DNA of 64,000 nucleotides from Megaleporinus macrocephalus (GCA_021613375.1 CM038726.1:2989046-3053045), one strand, 5' to 3'. Shown: positions 12,657 to 25,810, counted from the first letter of the stretch. Numbers and translations are program-made. Notes: generated from the sequence alone by a model not told the origin.

Positions 12657-13985
12657 CTCAACGGGAAAACAGTCTTTTAGATAAATAAACTAATGCTAAC
12701 GGTTTGGTAGCTCAGCTAACGTTATTTTTCGAGTCTGTTTCAGCTGATAAGGAGTCTTTTAGATAAATTAGCTAATGCTAATGCTCTGTTAGCTCAGCTA
12801 AAGTTACTGTTGTAGCATTTTCAGCTGGAAAAAAGTATTTTTGATGAACAAAGAAATGTTCACGGCTGTTAGCTCAGCTAAGCTTGCTAGTTAAGTCGTT
12901 TTCAGCTGGAAACCAGTCTTTCAGATAGATTAACTAATGCTAATTCACTGTTAGCTCAGCTAAAGTTACTGTTGTAGCATTTTCAGCTGGAAAAAAATAT
13001 TTTTGATGAACAGAGAAATGCTACCGCTCTGTTAGCTCAGCTAACGTTACTGTTGTAGCATATTTCAGCTAAAAAACAGACTTTTAGATCAATAGATTAA
13101 TGCTAATGCTCTGTTAGCTCAGCTAACGTTAGTAGTCGAGTCTGTTTCATCTGGAAAACAGTCTTTTAGATTAATATATTAATGCTAATGCTTGTTAGCT
13201 CAGCTAAGGTTCCTATTGTAGCATTTTTCAGCTAAAAAACAGACTTTTAGATCAATATATTAATGCTAACGCTCTATAAGCTCACCTAATGTTAGTAGTC
13301 AAGTCTGTTTCAGCTGGAAAACAGTCTTTTAGATAAATAAACGAATGCTAAGGGTTTGGTAGCTCAGCTAATGTTACTAGTCGAGTCTGTGTTAGCTGGA
13401 AAACATTCTTTTAGATGAATAAACTAATGCTAACTCTCTGTTAGCTCAGCTAACGTTACTATTGTGGCTTTTTTCAGTTAAAATGCAGTCTTTCAGATAA
13501 ATTAATAGATGCTAATTCACTGTAAGCTCAGCTAAAGTTACTGTTAAGCTAAAAACAGACTTTTAGATCAATAGATTAATGCTAACGCTCTGTTAGCTCA
13601 CCTAGCATTAGTAGTCGATTCTGTTTCAGCTGGAAAACAGTCTTTTAGAAAAATAAACTAATGCTAATTCACTGTTACCTCAGCTAACGTTATTGTTGTA
13701 GCATTTTTCAGCTAAAAAACAGACTTTTAGATTAATAGATTAATGCTAACGCTCTGTAAGCTCACTTATTGTTAGTAGTCAACTCTGTGTTAGCTGGAAA
13801 ACATTCTTTTAGATGAAAAAACTAATGCTAACTCTCTGTTAGCTCAGCTAACGTTACTATTGTGACATTTTTTTAGCTTAAAAGCAGTCTTTCAGATAAA
13901 ATAATGGATGCTAACAGTTTGTTACCTCAGCTAACGTTACTAGCCTAGCCTAGCTTGTACGTTTCAGGTGGAAAACAGTCTACAA
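12657..13985. repeat. ~80-bp minisatellite with GTTAGCTCAGCTAA core
   Basis: About 16 diverged copies combine GTTAGCTCAGCTAACGTTA, a TTTCAGCTGGAAAACAGTCT stretch and TTTTAGATAAATAAACTAAT. AGCTCAG occurs near 12709, 12791, 12871, 12952, 13033 and 13114. The unit is rich in AGCT and CAGCTG palindromes. Confidence 0.9.
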
Positions 13986-14737
13986 ACTGGTGTTTATCGG
14001 TTCCCACCGGTGGCGTTCTAGATTCCCACTGCCCTGTGATTGCGTCTGGTGTGCAGTGACCTCAGGAACGACCCCTCCATCTCTCTTGGTTATAATGGGA
14101 TTTGGCTGGACTGTTTATTTCCAGATAAAGCCAGTTGGGATCAACACCGCTTACCCATTTCAATTAATTAGATTTCCTACCGTCACGTCCAGCTGGACAC
14201 AGTCTGGGTTGTACTGGACTTTCCCTCAGGGTCAGCAGCGGCTAATGGCTAATCAGTAGCCCTGATTTAAAATATAATCACACTGCTGGTCCTGTTTAAA
14301 CAGTCACGCGTCGAGAGTTATCGGCGTTTTACTGCGCCCTGTTAATGCGGCTACACAGCTATGTGATTAAGGACGTGGTCAGTTACACTATCAGTCTCGT
14401 TTCCATTGATCTCCGTTCCATATCGACAGGCTTGGCTCTGATTGTTTGCGGTCAGAAGGCGACAGAACGTGGCAGAAATGAATGGCGTGGGGGTGGGAGG
14501 GTGGGTGGGGGGGTGTTATTTCTGCAAAGCAGGACTGACTGTATGTTCAAAAATATATATATATATTGGTTTAATGAGCAACAAGTCTAAAATAATCAGT
14601 AAAGAATGACAGTATGTTTTTATCAATGTCAGCATTATTTAAATAATAATGAATAACAAGCCGCCTGAATTTATTTCCTCTATTAATGCATTAAAATGAG
14701 TTGAAATGAAGCATCAACTCATAATTAGAAGTCAGAA
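13986..14737. other. Low-repeat island, candidate conserved non-coding sequence
   Basis: No repeat periodicity. It contains TTTCAATTAATTAGATTTCC (about 14158) and other homeodomain-like cores in otherwise balanced sequence, then a (TA) run near 14555. No gene was recognised; regulatory status is inference. Confidence 0.4.
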
Positions 14738-17641
14738 ACGCTCCAGACAAACGTTTAAGATACACTACCAAACGTTTTAATACACTACCAGTCAAACGTT
14801 CAGAACACTACCAGTCAAACGTTTTAGATACACTACCAGTCAAACGTTTTAGATACACTACTAGACAAACGTTTTAGATACACTACCAGTCAAACGTTTT
14901 AGATACACTACCAGTCAAACGTTTTAGATACACTACCAGACAAAGGTTTTAGATACACTACCAGTTAAACGTTTTAGATACACTACCAGCCAAACGTTTT
15001 AGATACACTACCAGTCAAACGTTTTAGATACACTACCAGACAAACGTTTTAGATACACTACCAGTCAAACGTTTTAGTACACTACCAGTCAAACGTTTTA
15101 GATACACTACCAGCCAAACGTTTTAGTACACTACCAGACAAACGTTTTAGTACACTACCAGTCAAACGTTTTAGATACACTACCAGACAAACGTTTTAGA
15201 TACACTACCAGACAAACGTTTTAGTACACTACCAGCCAAACGTTTTAGTACACTACCAGTAAACGTTTTAGATACACTACCAGTCAAACGTTTTAGATAC
15301 ACTACCAGTCAAACGTTTTAGATACACTACCAGACAAACGTTTTAGTACACTACCAGTCAAATGTTTTAGATACACTACCAGACAAACGTTTTAGATACA
15401 CTACCAGACAAACGTTTTAGATACACTACCAGACAAACGTTTTAGTACACTACCAGCCAAACGTTTTAGTACACTACCAGTCAAACGTTTTAGTACACTA
15501 CCAGTCAAACGTTTTAGTACACTACCAGTCAAACGTTTTAGATACACTACCAGTCAAACGTTTTAGATACACTACCAGTCAAACGTTTTAGATACACTAC
15601 CAGACAAACGTTTTAGTACACTACCAGTCAAATGTTTTAGATACACTACCAGACAAACGTTTTAGATACACTACCAGACAAACGTTTTAGATACACTACC
15701 AGACAAACGTTTTAGTACACTACCAGTCAAACGTTTTAGATACACTACCAGTCAAACGTTTTAGATACACTACCAGTCAAACGTTCAGAACACTACCAGT
15801 CAAACGTTTTAGATACACTACCAGTCAAACGTTTTAGATACACTACCAGACAAACGTTTTAGTACACTACCAGACAAACGTTTTAGATACACTACCAGCC
15901 AAACGTTTTAGATACACTACCAGACAAACGTTTTAGATACACTACCAGACAAACGTTTTAGATACACTACCAGCCAAATGTTTTAGTACACTACCAGTCA
16001 AACGTTTTAGATACACTACCAGTCAAACGTTTTAGATACACTACCAGTCAAACGTTCAGAACACTACCAGTCAAACGTTTTAGATACACTACCAGTCAAA
16101 CGTTTTAGATACACTACCAGACAAACGTTTTAGTACACTACCAGACAAACGTTTTAGATACACTACCAGCCAAACGTTTTAGATACACTACCAGTCAAAC
16201 GTTTTAGTACTTTATCAGACAAACGTTTTAGATACACTACCAGCCAAACGTTTTAGTACTTTATCAGTCAAACGTTTTAGTACACTACCAGTCAAATGTT
16301 TTAGTACACTACCAGCCAAACATTTTAGTACACTACCAGACAAACGTTTTAGTACACTACCAGTCAAATGTTTTAGTACACTACCAGCCAAACATTTTAG
16401 TACACTACCAGTCAAACGTTTTAGATACACTACCAGACAAACGTTTTAGATACACTACCAGACAAACGTTTTAGTACACTACCAGCCAAACGTTTTAGTA
16501 CACTACCAGTAAACGTTTTAGATACACTACCAGTCAAACGTTTTAGATACACTACCAGTCAAACGTTTTAGATACACTACCAGACAAACGTTTTAGTACA
16601 CTACCAGTCAAATGTTTTAGATACACTACCAGACAAACGTTTTAGATACACTACCAGACAAACGTTTTAGTACACTACCAGACAAACGTTTTAGATACAC
16701 TACCAGACAAACGTTTTAGATACACTACCAGCCAAACGTTTTAGTACACTACCAGTCAAACGTTTTAGTACACTACCAGTCAAACGTTTTAGTACACTAC
16801 CAGTCAAACGTTTTAGATACACTACCAGTCAAACGTTTTAGATACACTACCAGACAAACGTTTTAGTACACTACCAGTCAAATGTTTTAGATACACTACC
16901 AGACAAACGTTTTAGATACACTACCAGACAAACGTTTTAGATACACTACCAGACAAACGTTTTAGTACACTACCAGTCAAACGTTTTAGATACACTACCA
17001 GCCAAATGTTTTAGATACACTACCAGACAAACGTTTTAGTACACTACCAGACAAACGTTTTAGTACACTACCAGCCAAATGTTTTAGTACACTACCAGAC
17101 AAATGTTTTAGTACACTACCAGACAAACGTTTTAGTACACTACCAGACAAACGTTTTAGATACACTACCAGACAAACGTTTTAGTACACTACCAGTCAAA
17201 CGTTTTAGATACACTACCAGCCAAATGTTTTAGATACACTACCAGACAAACGTTTTAGTACACTACCAGACAAACGTTTTAGTACACTACCAGACAAACG
17301 TTTTAGTACACTACCAGCCAAATGTTTTAGTACACTACCAGTCAAACGTTTTAGATACACTACCAGTCAAACGTTTTAGATACACTACCAGTCAAACGTT
17401 CAGAACACTACCAGTCAAACGTTTTAGATACACTACCAGTCAAACGTTTTAGATACACTACCAGACAAACGTTTTAGTACACTACCAGACAAACGTTTTA
17501 GATACACTACCAGCCAAACGTTTTAGATACACTACCAGTCAAACGTTTTAGTACTTTATCAGACAAACGTTTTAGATACACTACCAGCCAAACGTTTTAG
17601 TACTTTATCAGTCAAACGTTTTAGTACACTACCAGTCAAAT
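14738..17641. repeat. 24/25-bp minisatellite, ~115 copies, Tc1-TIR-like unit
   Basis: The unit is TTTTAGATACACTACCAG plus TCAAACG (25 bp), or the 24-bp form with AGTACAC. GTC, GAC and GCC variants interleave, and larger blocks recur, such as CAAACGTTCAGAACACTACC at 14803, 15778, 16047 and 17394. The unit resembles the terminal inverted repeat of the Tc1-like element ending at about 21590. Confidence 0.95.
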
Positions 17642-17815
17642 GATATATATATATATATAGCTGTGTATGTGTGTGTGATTTGGTTCCATTGATCGTACAT
17701 TAAAAGTAAAGTATGTTTTGCTGTGTCATTATAGAGGTACAGTTCTGACAACAGCAACAAATATTTAAATAGTGAAACAGTATCATCAGTCCCATATATT
17801 GCTGATCAGTCACAG
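17642..17815. other. Unique spacer with short (TA)n
   Basis: A TA run at about 17643-17659, then about 150 bp of AT-rich unique sequence. Nothing was recognised. Confidence 0.5.
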
Positions 17816-18850
17816 TGTGTGTGTGTGTGTGTGTGTGTTTGTGTGTGTGTGTTATCAAAGCTACCGGAGTTCAGAGTTAGCCATGCAGCTAATTAACAGA
17901 TTAGCTTGAGGAACGTGGACTGGAAGTAAACAAACACAATTTATATGAGAGTACTAAGCAGTTTGTACAGCGGGTGAGGAGTGTGTGAGTGTGAATGTGT
18001 GTGTTGGGTGTGTGTTGGGTGTGTCTCTTGGGCATGTGTGTGCACGCGTGTGTTTGTTAGGTGTGTGTGTGTGTCAGGTGTGTTAGGTGTCTGTGTATGC
18101 ACATGTTAGGTGTGTGTGTGTGTGTGTTTGTTAGCTTTGTGTGTTAGGTGTGTGTATGTGTTAGATGTGTGTTTGTGTGTGTGTGTTAGGTGTGAGCATG
18201 TGTGTTTGTTAGGTGTGTGTGTGTTGGTGTTATGAGTGTGTTTGCTGGGGTTGTGAGTGTATGTGTGTGTGTGTGAGCATGTTAGGTGTGTGTTGAGTGT
18301 GTGTGTTAGGTGTGTGTGTGTGTTAGGTGTGTGTGTGCACGTGTTAGGTGTGTGTGTTTCTTAGCTGTGTGTGTGTTAAGTGTGTGTGTATGTGTTTGCT
18401 GGGGTTGTGTGTGTGTGTCTTAGCTGTGTGTGTGTTATTTGTGTGTGTGTTGAGTGTGTGTGTGTGTGTGTTTGGTGTGTGTGTGTTGAGTGTGTGTCTG
18501 AGTTTGTGTGTTAGGTGTGTGTTTTGAGTATGTGTGTGTGTGTGTTTGTTAGGTGTGAGTGTGTGTGTTAGGTGTGTGTGCGTTGAGGCTGTGTGATAGG
18601 TGTGTGTGTATGTTTCTGTTGTGGCTGTGTGTTAGGTGTGTGTGTGTTGAGTGCGTGTCTGAGTATGTGGGTTAGGTGTGTGTGTGTGTGTGTTGAGTGT
18701 GTGTGTGTGTTAAGTGTGAGTGTGTGTGTTAGGTGTTTGTGTGTGTTAGGTGTGTGTTAACTGTGAGTGTGTTTGTTAGGTGTGTGTGTTAAGTGTGTTT
18801 GTGTGTTAGGTGTGTGTGTGTGTTTGTTAAGTGTGTGTGTGCGTGATTCT
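17816..18850. repeat. GT-rich low-complexity array with TTAGGTGTG iterations
   Basis: Irregular GTGTGTGT runs are punctuated by GTTAGGTGTG, GTTGAGTGTG and GTTAAGTGTG, giving a degenerate minisatellite. A short unique stretch at 17855-17945 interrupts it. Confidence 0.85.
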
Positions 18851-18894
18851 ACCTCTTTCTGATATGATTTGTTTATTAAAACACATAATAAACA

Positions 18895-20690
18895 ACTAAA
18901 CAAGTGAAGCTTTGATTCAATGCGATTCACTGCTGATCCATTATGATTCAGTTTTGATTATAATTATATGTACCTATTATTTCAGAATCTATATGATTTG
19001 ATTCTGTGTCGATATGATTCAGTTGAGTGTTCATCTGATACAATTCATCATCAAAATTTATTTAATGAGATACTATTAAATTCAACGCCTTGTGCCGTCA
19101 GGATCCAATTTAGCTCCGATCTGATTACAGGACTGATGCAATTAGATTCAGCTTAGTGCCAGTAAGATTCAGTTCAACACTCATCTGATTCGAGTCAGCA
19201 CTGATATGATTATTATTATTAGCGTTGGTTTGGTTTGATTCCTCACATATCCAACTAGATTCAACTCTGATATGATTATAGTCAGTATCAGTATGATTGG
19301 GTTCAGGACTGATACTATTAGACTCAGCTCTGATATGATTCATCTTAGAGTCTTCATAATTAAAATCTGTGCCAATATGATTCGTTTGAGCACTGATATG
19401 ACTCGGTTCAGTGCCAATGCATGAATATGATTCAGCATTATTTGATTCGGCACAGATACAAAGAGATTTGGAACCAACATGATGCAGTCAGCTCCGACAT
19501 GCTTCGATACAGTGCTGATACAATTTGAATCGGCGGCAAAATTATTTAATTTAGAGATGATTTGATTTGATTTTCAGTAAAATGATTCAATTCAGCGGAG
19601 ATACAAACCTATCCTGCAGTGATGTGACGTGATTCAGCTTCAAAACAGATTAGTATGATTTGGTTCAGTGCAGATACAATCAAATTAAGCTCTGATATGC
19701 TTTAGTTTGATGCAGTGATGATATGATTAGTTTCAGCACTGTATCAACTCTGACGTTACTCAGTTTAATAATATTGTAATTGAATTCCGGGCCATTATGA
19801 TTCAATTCAGATACAATTAGAGTCAACTGCAATTTGATTTAGCTCACGCCAGTATGATTCATTTCAGTGTTGATACGGTTCAGCTCTAATGTGATTCAGT
19901 ACATGTTTCATTTCAGCTTTGATATGATTCTGCTCAGCTAAGATACCATTCAGTTCAGTGCTGAAATGATTCGGTTCAGCAGTGATATGATTTGATTCAT
20001 TACGAGTGATATTTGATTCAGCACAGATACAATTAGATTCTGCGTAGATATGTTGTAATACAGTGTGAATAAGATTTGATTCGGCACTGACACGATTATC
20101 CCGGATCAATATGGTAGCAATATGATTCGATACAGTACTGATAAAATCAGTTTCATATAATTTGATTCAGAGGCAATAGCAGTGATACAACTTGATTCAG
20201 TTTCATTACAGTTCAGTATAGCAGTGATATGATTCATTTCAAGATTCAAGATTCAAGAGTTTTATTGTCATGTTTTATTGTCATTCAGCACTGATATTAG
20301 ATCAGATTCATCACAAGTGATATTTGATTCAGCACAGATGCGATCAGATTCTGCACGGATATGTTTTAATCAACTCATTGAGTGCTATTTGATTCAGCAC
20401 TGACATGTTCCATTACAGCTTTGATGTATATGATTCAGTTCAACACTGACGCTATTCCATTCACCTCTGACTATGAATCGATTCGGCACTGATTTGATTA
20501 GATTCATCTCGTTTCTGGTTCATAGCAGTATGATTCACTTTAGTACTTATATAATCGATTTCATTTGATTTGATTCAGTGGCAATGATTCAACTTGATTC
20601 AGTTCCGTTACTGTTAATCATAGCAGTAATATGAATCAGTCCAGCACTGATTCAATTCGATTCCAACACTGATTCGTTATAAACCACACT
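18895..20690. repeat. Degenerate TGATTCAGTTCAGCACTGAT-type array
   Basis: Long, strongly diverged tandem repeat with cores GATATGATT and GATTCAGCACTGAT recurring every one to two dozen bases. The same family returns at 24.77-25.81 kb. Confidence 0.85.
20238..20287 (-). repeat. Possible retroposon 3' tail in antisense
   Basis: TTCAAGATTCAAGA repeats are followed by GTTTTATTGTCAT, written twice in part. On the minus strand this reads as an ATGACAATAAAAC tail followed by a short tandem repeat, as at some non-LTR retroposon ends. It is short, so the call is tentative. Confidence 0.3.
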
Positions 20691-20759
20691 AGTGTGCTTC
20701 AGTTTGTTGTTACTTACGATTCCTTGTGAGTGAACGAACGCAGGTCGTGTTATATTTAA

Positions 20760-21085
20760 TGAGAAATAGACAGTCTTGTGCAAAAGTTTGGGTACAAACA
20801 AAAATCCTGTGTTGATTTTCCTTGGAACTCAAACTGGATCTTGGCCGTATCCACCGCCGGACTGCTTTCTTCCAGTCTAATGTAAACATAAAGCAGTTCT
20901 GGCTGGTTTTATGGATGCCCATGCTGTGTGTGTGTGGGCCTGCGATAAATAACGTTGGTCATATCTGAAAAGCACACGGAACATATTACCATAAAACAGA
21001 GCCATGAATCCACCTTCATACCCAGCTGTGTTGTAGTCTGTATTGTAGTGGTTATAGTCCAGTAGAGAGATATAACCAGAGTAGA

Positions 21086-21119
<34 letters not shown>

Positions 21120-21582
21120 GCCTTCCTTCCTTGACACAACAATGGACTGACGGGTCTCTAAAGAAAGTTGTTTCTTTCTGGTCATTGTGAGTCGGTCAGC
21201 AAGCCATCAACTGCTGATCTTCAGATACTAAACTAACCTAGAATGTTGTTCTCCCTTTTATACTCACTTATTAGTAGAATGTTTTTCAGCTGTGCATCAC
21301 AATTAAGCAAAAGTGTCCTAACAACCAACTAGTCCAATAACATCCTTAACTTGGATTGGCGGCCGTACCAGGAGATTTAGACAGAGGACTGAGAATTGCT
21401 GATAATAGGACTATATGCAAAATAAGCCTCTATACAAAAATAGACTTTAATACAAACATTTTTATTCTTTAAACATCATCTGATACACTTACAATAATTG
21501 TCGAATGGACAATATTGTATGTGAATTGCATGAAAATTGCATGAAATTAAATTCTAAAGTGATCCTAAACTTTTGAGCGGTA

Positions 21583-21590
<8 letters not shown>
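20760..21590 (-). mobile_element. Internally deleted Tc1-like transposon
   Basis: The left end has CTTGTGCAAAAGTTTGGGTA (about 20773). The right end has ATCCTAAACTTTTGAGCGGT then AGTGT (about 21563-21587), whose complement shares the CAAAAGTTTRGG core typical of vertebrate Tc1 termini. Minus-strand codons from 21185 read MTRKKQLSLETRQSIVVSRK, resembling the helix-turn-helix start of Tc1 transposases. A TA microsatellite at 21092-21114 then replaces the rest. The transposase is absent, so the element is non-autonomous. A truncated copy of the right half lies at 46566-46905. Confidence 0.65.

Positions 21591-21658
<68 letters not shown>
21586..21658. repeat. (TA)n microsatellite
   Basis: About 35 TA units directly abut the Tc1-like right end, consistent with expansion of the TA target duplication. 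Confidence 0.9.
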
Positions 21659-21659
<1 letters not shown>

Positions 21660-21661
<2 letters not shown>

Positions 21662-22044
21662 TAATGAAAAACACATATTTCTATTTTTGTCAATTTTAAG
21701 TTTTCCACATCATTAGAACACGCCAATGGTTGTTTACATTGTGTGAATATTTTATTTTATTTTATTTTAAATAATAGAATAATTTAATAGATCTTTATTA
21801 TTTATTTACTTATTTACAGCATGTTACATTCTCATTCTTAAGTTGTGTAACATTTTGGAAAGGGCTGAGGGGGAGATGAATGGGTGGTGGATACATACAA
21901 AATGCAAAAAGAAGAAGAAAAAATGATAATAATATTAATAAAAAAACAAAAAGGAATACAAATGTATTTGAAGATGTAAATTGAGAGTGCAAATTGATGT
22001 ACAAGGCAGGAAACAAAAAACAGAAAAGAAACTATATTTTTAGC
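21660..22044. other. AT-rich unique spacer
   Basis: AT-rich low-information sequence with a TTTTATTTTATTTTA run near 21750. No gene or element was recognised. Confidence 0.5.
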
Positions 22045-22259
22045 GAATGGACCAATAGAAATGCTCCAAAATAACTTGGTAATAATTCTGGTTCCATTGA
22101 CTTACATTGAAAGTAAAGTTACAATTTTGGAGATATTTGTTTTTCATTATATATATTCAACTTTACAGGAGACACCAAAAACATACTTTACTTTCAATGT
22201 AAGTCAATGGAACCAAAATTATTACCAAGCTATTTTGGAGCATTTCTATTGGTCCATTC
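22045..22259. mobile_element. Fold-back (hairpin) miniature element
   Basis: Two inverted arms of about 76 bp begin GAATGGACCAATAGAAATGC and differ at about three positions by eye. They surround a roughly 60-bp loop. A perfect hairpin of this kind without coding sequence indicates a MITE or fold-back element. Diverged arms of the same family lie at 27899-28005, 45255-45355 and 46150-46262. Confidence 0.85.
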
Positions 22260-22321
22260 CTCATAATATTTTTACACAACATTAATGGCTGTCGTATATA
22301 GAGAAATAAAAACAGACAAAT

Positions 22322-22325
<4 letters not shown>

Positions 22326-22405
<80 letters not shown>
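22326..22405. repeat. (TA)n microsatellite
   Basis: About 40 TA units, 65 bp from the fold-back element. Confidence 0.95.
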
Positions 22406-22408
<3 letters not shown>

Positions 22409-23290
22409 TATAGTGTGTATATAGTTTAATGCTTAATCAGATTAATTATTAATGATTAATTATTCCATAGCAATTATGTTCAAGTTACTTGTGTAAAAGG
22501 CGTCTATGGTTACAATGTTATTACTGGATTGTTTACTATACACGTTGCTTTAGCAGTAACTTCAACTATTCATGAAGTGTCCCATTACATAATAGCAAGA
22601 AAACCAGTTACTAATGTGTTATTACATGATATAATCAGCTGTTATAACTACTCCAGATACTTATGTAATTACATGACGCCAAAAAAAAACTAATATAAGC
22701 CTTACCTACAGTAGCTTCTAGGGTTGGCCTGAATAGTGTTTTTTGAGCTACAAACAAATTAAAAAGATAAAAAAACGGATTAAAGTATGAAAAAAAATGC
22801 TGGGCAAACGAAGAAAAATACCAACTGTACGAAATTTAACAATGAAACAGGATTAGCACCTATCATAGCAGTGGATAAAAAAATATTAAACACAATAATT
22901 CAAACTCATTGAACACATCAAATAAAAATTATTATTTTAAATACAGTAATTGAATTATTTAACTTGTCTAATAAGAGTATTGCTGCTAAAATAGCTAGCA
23001 GCGCAGCACACAAAAAACATTATACTTGGAATAAAAATCAAAAATGTAAATACCTTGAATAACAAAGTGTAATAACTGTAACAAAATAGCACACGTCCCA
23101 CCATTACCATAGAAACACAGAAAAGAACATTTAAAAACAAAACACTGAGTGTAGTAAATCGAACAAAATAGTAGGTTGCACCGTTTAAACAGCAGCACAG
23201 CCTAAAAAAGAACTTTAAATTAATATTTTAAAAACAAAAACACTACATATATTATATTTTTACAAAATAGCACACACAAAAAGAACACTT
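22406..23290. other. AT-rich unique stretch
   Basis: About 880 bp of A+T-rich sequence. Partial self-similarity is visible near 22960-23290 (ACAAAATAGCACAC recurs at 23080 and 23263). No coding evidence was seen. Confidence 0.5.
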
Positions 23291-23291
23291 C

Positions 23292-24228
23292 AAATAAAAC
23301 CGAATACCTACTCAACGAGCGAATATCTGAATACCAAAACTAAAAACCAAATACCTACTCAACGAGTGAATATCCGAATACCAAAACTAAAAACCAAATA
23401 CCTACTCAACGAGTGAATATCCGAATACCAAAACTAAAAACCAAATACCTACTCAACGAGCGAATATCTGAATACCAAAACTAAAAACCAAATACCTACT
23501 CAACGAGCGAATATCCGAATACCAAAACTAAAAACCAAATACCTACTCAACGAGCGAATATCCGAATACCAAAACTAAAAACCGAATACCTACTCAACGA
23601 GAAAATATCTGAATACCAAAACTAAAAACCAAATACCTACTCAACGAGTGAATATCCGAATACCAACATTAAAAACCAAATACCTACTCAACGAGAGAAT
23701 ATCTGAATACAGAATTTAAAAACCGAATACCTACTCAACGAGCGAATATCCGAATACCAATATTAAAAACCGAATACCTACTCAACGAGCGAATATCCGA
23801 ATACCAAAATTAAAAACCAAATACCTACTCAACGAGAGAATATCCGAATACAGAATTTAAAAAACGAATACCTACTCAACGAGAGAATATCTGAATACCA
23901 AAATTAAAAACCGAATACCTACTCAATGAGAGAATATCTGAATACCAAAATTAAAAACCGAATACCTACTCACTAAGCGAATATCCGAATACCAATATTA
24001 AAAACCAAATACCTACTCAACGAGAGAATATCTGAATACCAATATTAAAAACCAAATACCTACTCAACGAGAGAATATCTGAATACCAAAATTAAAAACC
24101 GAATACCTACTCAACGAGAGAATATCTGAATACCAAAATTAAAAACCGAATACCTACTCAACGAGAGAATATCTGAATACCAAAATTAAAAACCGAATAC
24201 CTACTCACTAAGCAAATATCCGAATATT
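23292..24228. repeat. 47-bp minisatellite, ~20 copies
   Basis: The unit combines CCGAATACCTACTCAACGAG, a GAATATCTGAATACC stretch and AAAATTAAAAA. Copies vary at AAA/ATT and GAG/GCG, and the array starts and ends sharply. Confidence 0.95.
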
Positions 24229-24229
24229 C

Positions 24230-24768
24230 AGGTCCAGCACTAGTGGCTACATCAGTAGCAGTTACACATAAGTACATCAGTAGATAAGCTGGGTTTAAAT
24301 GTCTGGGTGTAGCTTGTGGTGTGTAAGGCCTGGTGGTGTAAGGGTTACGACTACTGATCGGCTGTTTGTTTACACGCGCGTGCTTGTAAAACACGTTTAT
24401 TCTGTTTTGATGTGCGGGCGCGTCTCGGCGACACCTGACTCGGTGACTTTGCGCGGCTGATTGACTGCAGGAGCTGCGATGTGTGAACGCAGCCAGCTGC
24501 TGAAGGTGTAAACGCCTCAGTGGAAAACAACTCGTTCGTCCTTCTGGTGTCACCGCCGAACACAGCTCTCCGCCGCCTGCGCTCAAAATACAGAACAATG
24601 GCGGGAAGGCTTAGGATATACAGTGGGGTCCGGATGTTCTGGTGCTGGGACGTCATGTAAAGACTCTTCAGTTATATAGAAAAGACAGAACAAGCTGTAG
24701 ACTGTATTTATAGACTACTTGTAGTAGTGGTGATGGGACGTTGTGGTCCTGGTTAAGAAAGACCCCCC
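24230..24768. other. Unique GC-richer island
   Basis: Between 24360 and 24600 the sequence is markedly GC-richer and CpG-bearing (ACGCGCG, GGGCGCGTCTCGGCG). The minus-strand frames have no recognised family and no supporting splice pair. A CpG-rich regulatory island is possible but unproven. Confidence 0.4.
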
Positions 24769-24769
24769 T

Positions 24770-25810
24770 CATTTTGATTCAGTGTCAATATGATTCAGTC
24801 GAGTGCTCGTCTGATAGATTTCAGCACTGAGACTTAATAGATTCAGCTTTAAAAATGAATCAATTCAGTGGTAGTGTGATTTGATTCAACATGATACTAT
24901 AGAATTAAGCTCTGGTGATTCAGAAATCATTTGATTCAGCTCCGATATGATTATAGGACTGATACAATTAGATTAAATTCAGCGCTCATATGATTCGAGT
25001 CAGCTCCGATATGATTATTATTAGTGTCTACTTGGTTTGGTTCAGGATTGATTCAATTAGATTCATCTTAGTGCCAAAAAGATTCATTTCAGGGCTCATA
25101 TGATTTGAGTCAGCTCCGATATGATTATTATTAGTGTCTACTTGGTTTGATTCATGACTGATACAATTAGATTCTTCTTAGTGCCAAAAAGATTCATTTC
25201 AGTGCTCATATAATTCGAGTCAGCTCCGATATGATTATTATTAGTGTGTACTTGGTTTGATTCATGACTGATACAATTAGATTCATCTTAATGCCAAAAA
25301 GATTCATTTCAGTGCTCATATAATTCGAGTCAGCTCCGATATGATTATTATTAGTGTGTACTTGGTTTGATTCATGACTGATACAATTAGATTCATCTTA
25401 ATGCCAAAAAGATTCATTTCCGCACTCATATGATTCAAGTCAGCTCCAACATTATTATTATTAGTGCCTGCTTGGTTTGGTTTAGGATTGATTCAACTAG
25501 ATTCATCTTAGTGCCAAAAAGATTCATTTCAGCGCTCATATGATTCAAGTCAGCGCTTTTATGATTATTGTTAGTGCTGGTTTGGTCCTATTCCATTCAC
25601 TTCTGAGTATGAATTCATTCGGCACTGATTTGATTAGATTCATCTCTGATATGATTCGATTCAGTACTGATACAATCAGGTTCGTATGATTTGATTTAGT
25701 GGCAATGTGATTCAGTTTTGCAATGATTCGACTTGATTCAGCTCCATTACAGTTCAGTATAGCAGTGATATGATTCAGTCCAGCACTGATTCAATTAGAT
25801 TTCGACATTG
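24770..25810. repeat. TGATTCAG-type array with a 110-bp higher-order unit
   Basis: Same base motif as 18.9-20.7 kb. A 110-bp block starting GTGCTCATATGATTCGAGTC recurs at about 24981, 25091, 25201, 25311, 25421 and 25531, a clear higher-order period on top of the degenerate motif. Confidence 0.9.

Noticed and set aside
14738..17641. Possible CRISPR-like array of direct repeats with variable bases
   Set aside because: There are no unique spacers: the 24/25-bp units are directly adjacent and vary only at a few positions. The context is a vertebrate intron.
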